Assembly: GCA_014378225.1 (NCBI GenBank)
Contig: JACMOA010000154.1
Location: forward strand, 1 to 6,307
Length of the DNA: 6,307 nucleotides
Origin: Deinococcales bacterium
Lineage (GTDB): Bacteria; Deinococcota; Deinococci; Deinococcales; Deinococcaceae
Direction: 5' to 3'
Position numbers and translations under genes: made by a program. The notes beneath the pieces were generated by a model. The model did not search any database. It saw only the letters and a program-made list of their open reading frames with translations, and was not told the origin of the DNA. This document shows, piece by piece, positions 6,043 to 6,307 of this stretch. Within the stretch, counting starts at the first letter, position 1; every line of letters begins with the position of its first letter.

Positions 6043-6307
6043 TCATGTTTTCGATCGACTGCACCCAAGCGTCGTAATCACGAGTAGTTCGAAGGGATCC
6101 ACGAGTTCGACGAGCAGCATCGGAACCACCTTCCGCGACTAGAGAATCGACCAGGAGAGGATGGGTCGCAACATTGCTCGACGGATCACGATGAGATCGA
6201 CCTTGTCCTCCAAACATCGACACATCGCCAAGCTGCATGAGCTCGTCCGCTAGCAATCCACAGAGAGACCATGAGCGACCCAGCAAGGAGCAAGAACTGC
6301 TGCAAGA
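6043..6307. other. Terminal segment of different origin, no recognisable gene
   Basis: This stretch contains five GATC sites (about 6041, 6052, 6097, 6183 and 6194), against one in the preceding 6,040 bases. It has no CTCGAG and is rich in ATCGA/TCGAC words. On the minus strand one frame is open from the window edge across the whole segment (including LLADELMQLGDVSMFGG and RTTRDYDAWVQSIENMIG), about 88 codons. That may be a gene fragment, but I do not recognise it, and it does not resemble the missing kinase N-terminus in any frame. Likely explanations are a chimeric contig end or an insertion breakpoint. Confidence 0.6.

Overview
The window looks like chromosomal DNA of a member of the Deinococcota (Deinococcus/Thermus/Meiothermus group). 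This is inferred from protein style, the moderately high GC content, GTG and TTG starts, and intergenic short tandem repeats; there is no rRNA or marker gene to prove it. Two base-level signatures run through almost all of it. The palindrome CTCGAG occurs about 59 times, roughly once per 100 bp, and GATC is nearly absent, with one copy in the first 6,040 bases.

Layout, left to right. At 1-340 (minus) is the middle piece of an IS110-family transposase that runs off the window edge. At 360-2183 (minus) are two adjacent genes. The promoter-proximal one encodes a protein with two membrane segments and a C-terminal beta-sandwich. The second encodes a similar-looking N-terminal beta-sandwich fused to a P-loop ATPase. 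Between them is an array of 7-bp repeats in both orientations that can form an 11-bp hairpin. Next comes an intergenic region of about 250 bp (2184-2437). At 2438-3247 (plus) is a polytopic membrane protein of the CPBP type that lacks several canonical catalytic residues. It converges, with 3 bp between stops, on a molybdopterin-dependent oxidoreductase (3251-5299, minus) that has a complete 4Fe-4S cysteine set. Upstream of that gene on the same strand is the catalytic half of a sensor histidine kinase (5353 to about 6042), whose 5' part is missing.

From about 6035-6043 to the end the DNA changes character: five GATC sites in about 265 bases, no CTCGAG, and a stop in the kinase frame. This segment is probably foreign to the rest, either a chimeric contig end or an insertion breakpoint.

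How the genes may work together. The two-gene beta-sandwich/ATPase unit is the best candidate for an uncharacterised system: a membrane-anchored partner and a soluble ATPase with related folds. The kinase and the molybdoenzyme may be co-transcribed, but nothing in the sequence shows that one regulates the other.
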